A stretch of DNA of 7,497 nt from assembly GCA_905479025.1 (NCBI GenBank), contig CAJQKX010000397.1, forward strand, positions 1-7,497. Direction: 5' to 3'. Numbering within the stretch: the stretch's first letter is position 1; every line of letters starts with the position of its first letter. The DNA comes from an uncultured Paraglaciecola sp. (GTDB lineage Bacteria; Pseudomonadota; Gammaproteobacteria; Enterobacterales; Alteromonadaceae). The notes beneath the pieces were generated by a model, which ran no database searches, was not told the DNA's origin, and was given only the letters and a program-made list of their open reading frames with translations. The position numbers and the translations under genes were made by a program. Below are positions 5,674-7,497 of this stretch, in pieces.

Positions 5674-7179
5674 GTGGAATTTAGCGTAAAAAGTGGCAGT
5701 CCAGAAAAACAACGCAGCGCCTGTATTGTGGTAGGTGTGTTTGAGCCTAGGCGTCTAACATCTGTGGCCGAACAGCTCGATATTATTAGTGAAGGCTATA
5801 TTAGTAACCTACTAAGAAGAGGGGATTTGGAAGGTCAAGCCGGTCAAATGTTATTACTTCACCATGTACCTAACATCTTAAGTGAGCGAGTATTGTTAGT
5901 AGGATGTGGCAAAGAGCGCGAACTAGACGAACGCCAATACAAACAAATCATCTCCAAAACTATTAAAACGTTAAATGAAACAGGTTCAATGGAAGCGGTT
6001 AGTTTCTTGACTGAATTACATGTTAAAGGTCGCGATACATATTGGAAAGTGCGCCAAGCTGTAGAAGCCACACAAGATTCGCTTTACACTTTTTTACAGC
6101 TTAAAACCAAAAAAGGTGAATTACGCAGGCCATTGCGAAAAATCGTTTTTAATGTATCCACACGTCGCGAGTTATCCATTGGCGAACGAGCACTTGGGCA
6201 TGGTTTAGCCGTCGCGCAAGGCGCTAAAACCGCTAAAGATGTAGCCAATATGCCACCAAATATTTGTAATCCCAAATATCTACTTGAACAAGCAGAGATG
6301 TTAGCCGTTACTTATGAAAACCTGCATGTTAGCTCAGTCAATGAAAAACAGATGGACGAGTTAGGTATGCACACTTACTTGGCTGTGGGCCGAGGCTCCG
6401 TCAATGAGTCAATCATGACTATTATGGAGCATAAAGGGGGCCCATCAGATCAAGCGCCAATCGTTTTAGTCGGTAAGGGATTAACCTTCGATTCAGGTGG
6501 TATTTCTATCAAGCCAGGCGAAGCCATGGATGAAATGAAATATGATATGGGTGGTGCAGCTGGAGTGTTAGGGGCAATGCATACCATTAGCGCTCTGAAT
6601 CTGCCGATTAATATTGTTGGTATTTTAGCGGGTTGTGAAAATATGCCCGATGCAAATGCATACCGACCTGGTGATATTTTAACCACTATGTCAGGCCAAA
6701 CAGTTGAAGTGCTCAATACCGATGCCGAAGGGCGATTAGTATTATGTGATGCCTTAACTTATGTAGAACGTTTCGATCCTGAGTTGGTAGTAGATGTTGC
6801 TACATTAACGGGTGCTTGTGTTGTGGCTTTAGGCAAACACGCTAGCGCAGTATTCAGTAACCATAACCCTCTTGCTCATGAATTGATCAATGCATCTGAA
6901 CAAAGTGGCGATAAAGCTTGGCGTTTACCTTTATGGGATGAATATCAAGATCAAATTGAAAGTCCTTTTGCTGATATGAGCAATCTTGGTGGCCGTCCTG
7001 CAGGCGCAATCACTGCAGCCTGCTTTTTGTCTCGTTTTACTCGTAAATATAACTGGGCCCATATGGATATTGCGGGCACAGCTTGGGTTGGAGGTAAAGA
7101 AAAAGGTTCTACTGGTCGGCCTGTGCCTATGTTGTCTCAGTTCTTAATGAACCGTGCTGGTATTGAAACAGAAGATTAA
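5674..7179 (+). CDS. pepA: Leucyl aminopeptidase PepA (M17 family)
   Basis: A cytosolic two-metal aminopeptidase that removes N-terminal residues, notably leucine, from peptides. The 501 residues compare with 503 in E. coli, and the first 28 or so are essentially identical. Metal ligands are visible at Lys268, Asp273, Asp291, Asp350 and Glu352, and the catalytic pair at Lys280 and Arg354. They fall in [14 protein letters not shown] and in the M17 signature NTDAEGRL (348-355), each two positions below E. coli numbering. The N-terminal domain, used in E. coli for DNA binding at Xer recombination sites and the carAB promoter, is complete, so a DNA-binding role is possible but inferred. Translation starts at GTG 5674, with GAGG (5663-5666) seven bases upstream. 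It is divergent from lptF and followed by holC 41 bases downstream with no terminator between, so the two are probably co-transcribed. Confidence 0.97.
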   Translation: MEFSVKSGSPEKQRSACIVVGVFEPRRLTSVAEQLDIISEGYISNLLRRGDLEGQAGQMLLLHHVPNILSERVLLVGCGKERELDERQYKQIISKTIKTLNETGSMEAVSFLTELHVKGRDTYWKVRQAVEATQDSLYTFLQLKTKKGELRRPLRKIVFNVSTRRELSIGERALGHGLAVAQGAKTAKDVANMPPNICNPKYLLEQAEMLAVTYENLHVSSVNEKQMDELGMHTYLAVGRGSVNESIMTIMEHKGGPSDQAPIVLVGKGLTFDSGGISIKPGEAMDEMKYDMGGAAGVLGAMHTISALNLPINIVGILAGCENMPDANAYRPGDILTTMSGQTVEVLNTDAEGRLVLCDALTYVERFDPELVVDVATLTGACVVALGKHASAVFSNHNPLAHELINASEQSGDKAWRLPLWDEYQDQIESPFADMSNLGGRPAGAITAACFLSRFTRKYNWAHMDIAGTAWVGGKEKGSTGRPVPMLSQFLMNRAGIETED

Positions 7180-7188
7180 TCACGCTTT

Positions 7189-7213
7189 TTAGGAACCACA
7201 TCTTAGGAACCAC
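7189..7213 (+). repeat. Short tandem duplication carrying a Shine-Dalgarno core, before holC
   Basis: TTAGGAACCAC occurs at 7189-7199 and again at 7203-7213, a 14-base period in the 41-base pepA-holC gap. Each copy contains AGGA. The second AGGA (7205-7208) is 12 bases from the holC ATG, longer than usual spacing, and the first is 26 bases away. A slipped-strand duplication is the likely origin. Confidence 0.6.
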
Positions 7214-7220
7214 TTCGTAT

Positions 7221-7497
7221 ATGTCTAATGTAACGTTTTATCTGCTTGATGAAACAGATGACACACACCAACAGCCAGCGCACTTTGCGCTGGCTTGTTT
7301 GTTGGCGACCCGTAGTTATCGGCACAAACAAAAATGTTTAGTTTATTGTCAAGACCAAAGCCAAGCCGAGCAATTTGATGAATTACTATGGCAACTGCCC
7401 AACGATGCCTTTGTTCCTCACAATTTAGCCGGAGAAGGTCCGGTGGGCGGCGCACCTGTTGAAATATGTAGGCAAACACCCAGCCAATTTAATCGAC
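7221..7497 (+). CDS. holC: DNA polymerase III chi subunit HolC, 5' part
   Basis: HolC (chi) joins the clamp loader, through psi, to single-strand binding protein in the replisome. Ninety-two codons are present before the window ends; the E. coli protein has 147 residues. The start MSNVTFYLLDE matches MKNATFYLLDN of E. coli, and the hallmark FVPHNLAGEGPVGGAPVEI is complete at about residues 69-87. The frame is open with no stop. The ATG at 7221 has only distant Shine-Dalgarno sequence (see the duplication at 7189-7213), so initiation may be weak or depend on translation from pepA. The pepA-holC order is the standard gammaproteobacterial one, normally followed by valS. A strong GC-rich inverted repeat lies within codons 18-25. 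Confidence 0.93.
   Translation, partial: MSNVTFYLLDETDDTHQQPAHFALACLLATRSYRHKQKCLVYCQDQSQAEQFDELLWQLPNDAFVPHNLAGEGPVGGAPVEICRQTPSQFNR
7273..7295 (+). repeat. 10-bp perfect GC-rich inverted repeat inside holC
   Basis: AGCCAGCGCA (7273-7282) and TGCGCTGGCT (7286-7295) are exact reverse complements around a CTT loop. CCAAC (7268-7272) and GTTGG (7301-7305) can add five outer pairs across a one-sided TGTTT bulge. The stem is followed on the plus strand by TGTTTGTTGG, which is T-rich but not a clean T-tract. The shape recalls an intrinsic terminator, yet it lies within codons 18-25 of an otherwise normal holC frame. Confidence 0.65.

Noticed and set aside
1..7497. A previously undescribed defence, secretion or mobile system
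   Set aside because: Every sizeable frame belongs to a known housekeeping family in a standard gene order. The only foreign sequence is the 85-base ParA fragment, best explained as a chimera.

Overview
The window looks like housekeeping chromosome from a marine-type gammaproteobacterium, probably an Alteromonadales (Alteromonas/Glaciecola-like). The AT-leaning composition, the near-identity of the PepA N-terminus to that of E. coli, and the typical gammaproteobacterial block holC-pepA / lptF-lptG support this. The genus is inference from memory of these families, not a search result. I found no transposase, integrase, CRISPR array, tRNA, rRNA or phage gene, and no candidate for a new multi-gene system.

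Layout. Positions 1-85 (minus strand) do not belong with the rest. They encode the Walker A region of a ParA/Soj ATPase with a Bacteroidota-like sequence, joined inside pntB at about 84-88. Positions 87-2206 (minus strand) are a three-gene transhydrogenase operon, pntAA-pntAB-pntB, with pntB cut after 220 codons by that junction. Positions 2207-2728 are a 522-base AT-rich intergenic region with a perfect 13-base palindrome and a weak possible hairpin. Positions 2729-3244 (plus) encode a small RDD-family membrane protein. Positions 3256-5425 (minus) are lptF-lptG, the inner-membrane permease pair of the LPS exporter. A 248-base divergent control region (5426-5673) holds a plausible lptF promoter, a perfect 6-5-6 inverted repeat and a tiny possible leader ORF. 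Positions 5674-7179 (plus) are pepA, followed by the 5' part of holC (7221 to the window end).

How the genes work together. PntAA/PntAB/PntB form the proton-translocating NAD(P) transhydrogenase that makes NADPH from NADH using the proton gradient. LptF and LptG form the transmembrane dimer that, with the LptB ATPase (not in the window), extracts LPS from the inner membrane. PepA is a cytosolic leucyl aminopeptidase, also a DNA-binding protein in E. coli, and HolC is the chi subunit of DNA polymerase III. These are independent housekeeping functions that share a neighbourhood.

The observations most worth checking are the ParA/pntB joint (most simply a chimeric read or assembly join), the inverted repeat in the lptF-pepA divergent promoter region, a 10-bp perfect GC-rich hairpin inside the 5' coding part of holC, and a 14-base tandem duplication carrying a Shine-Dalgarno core just before holC.
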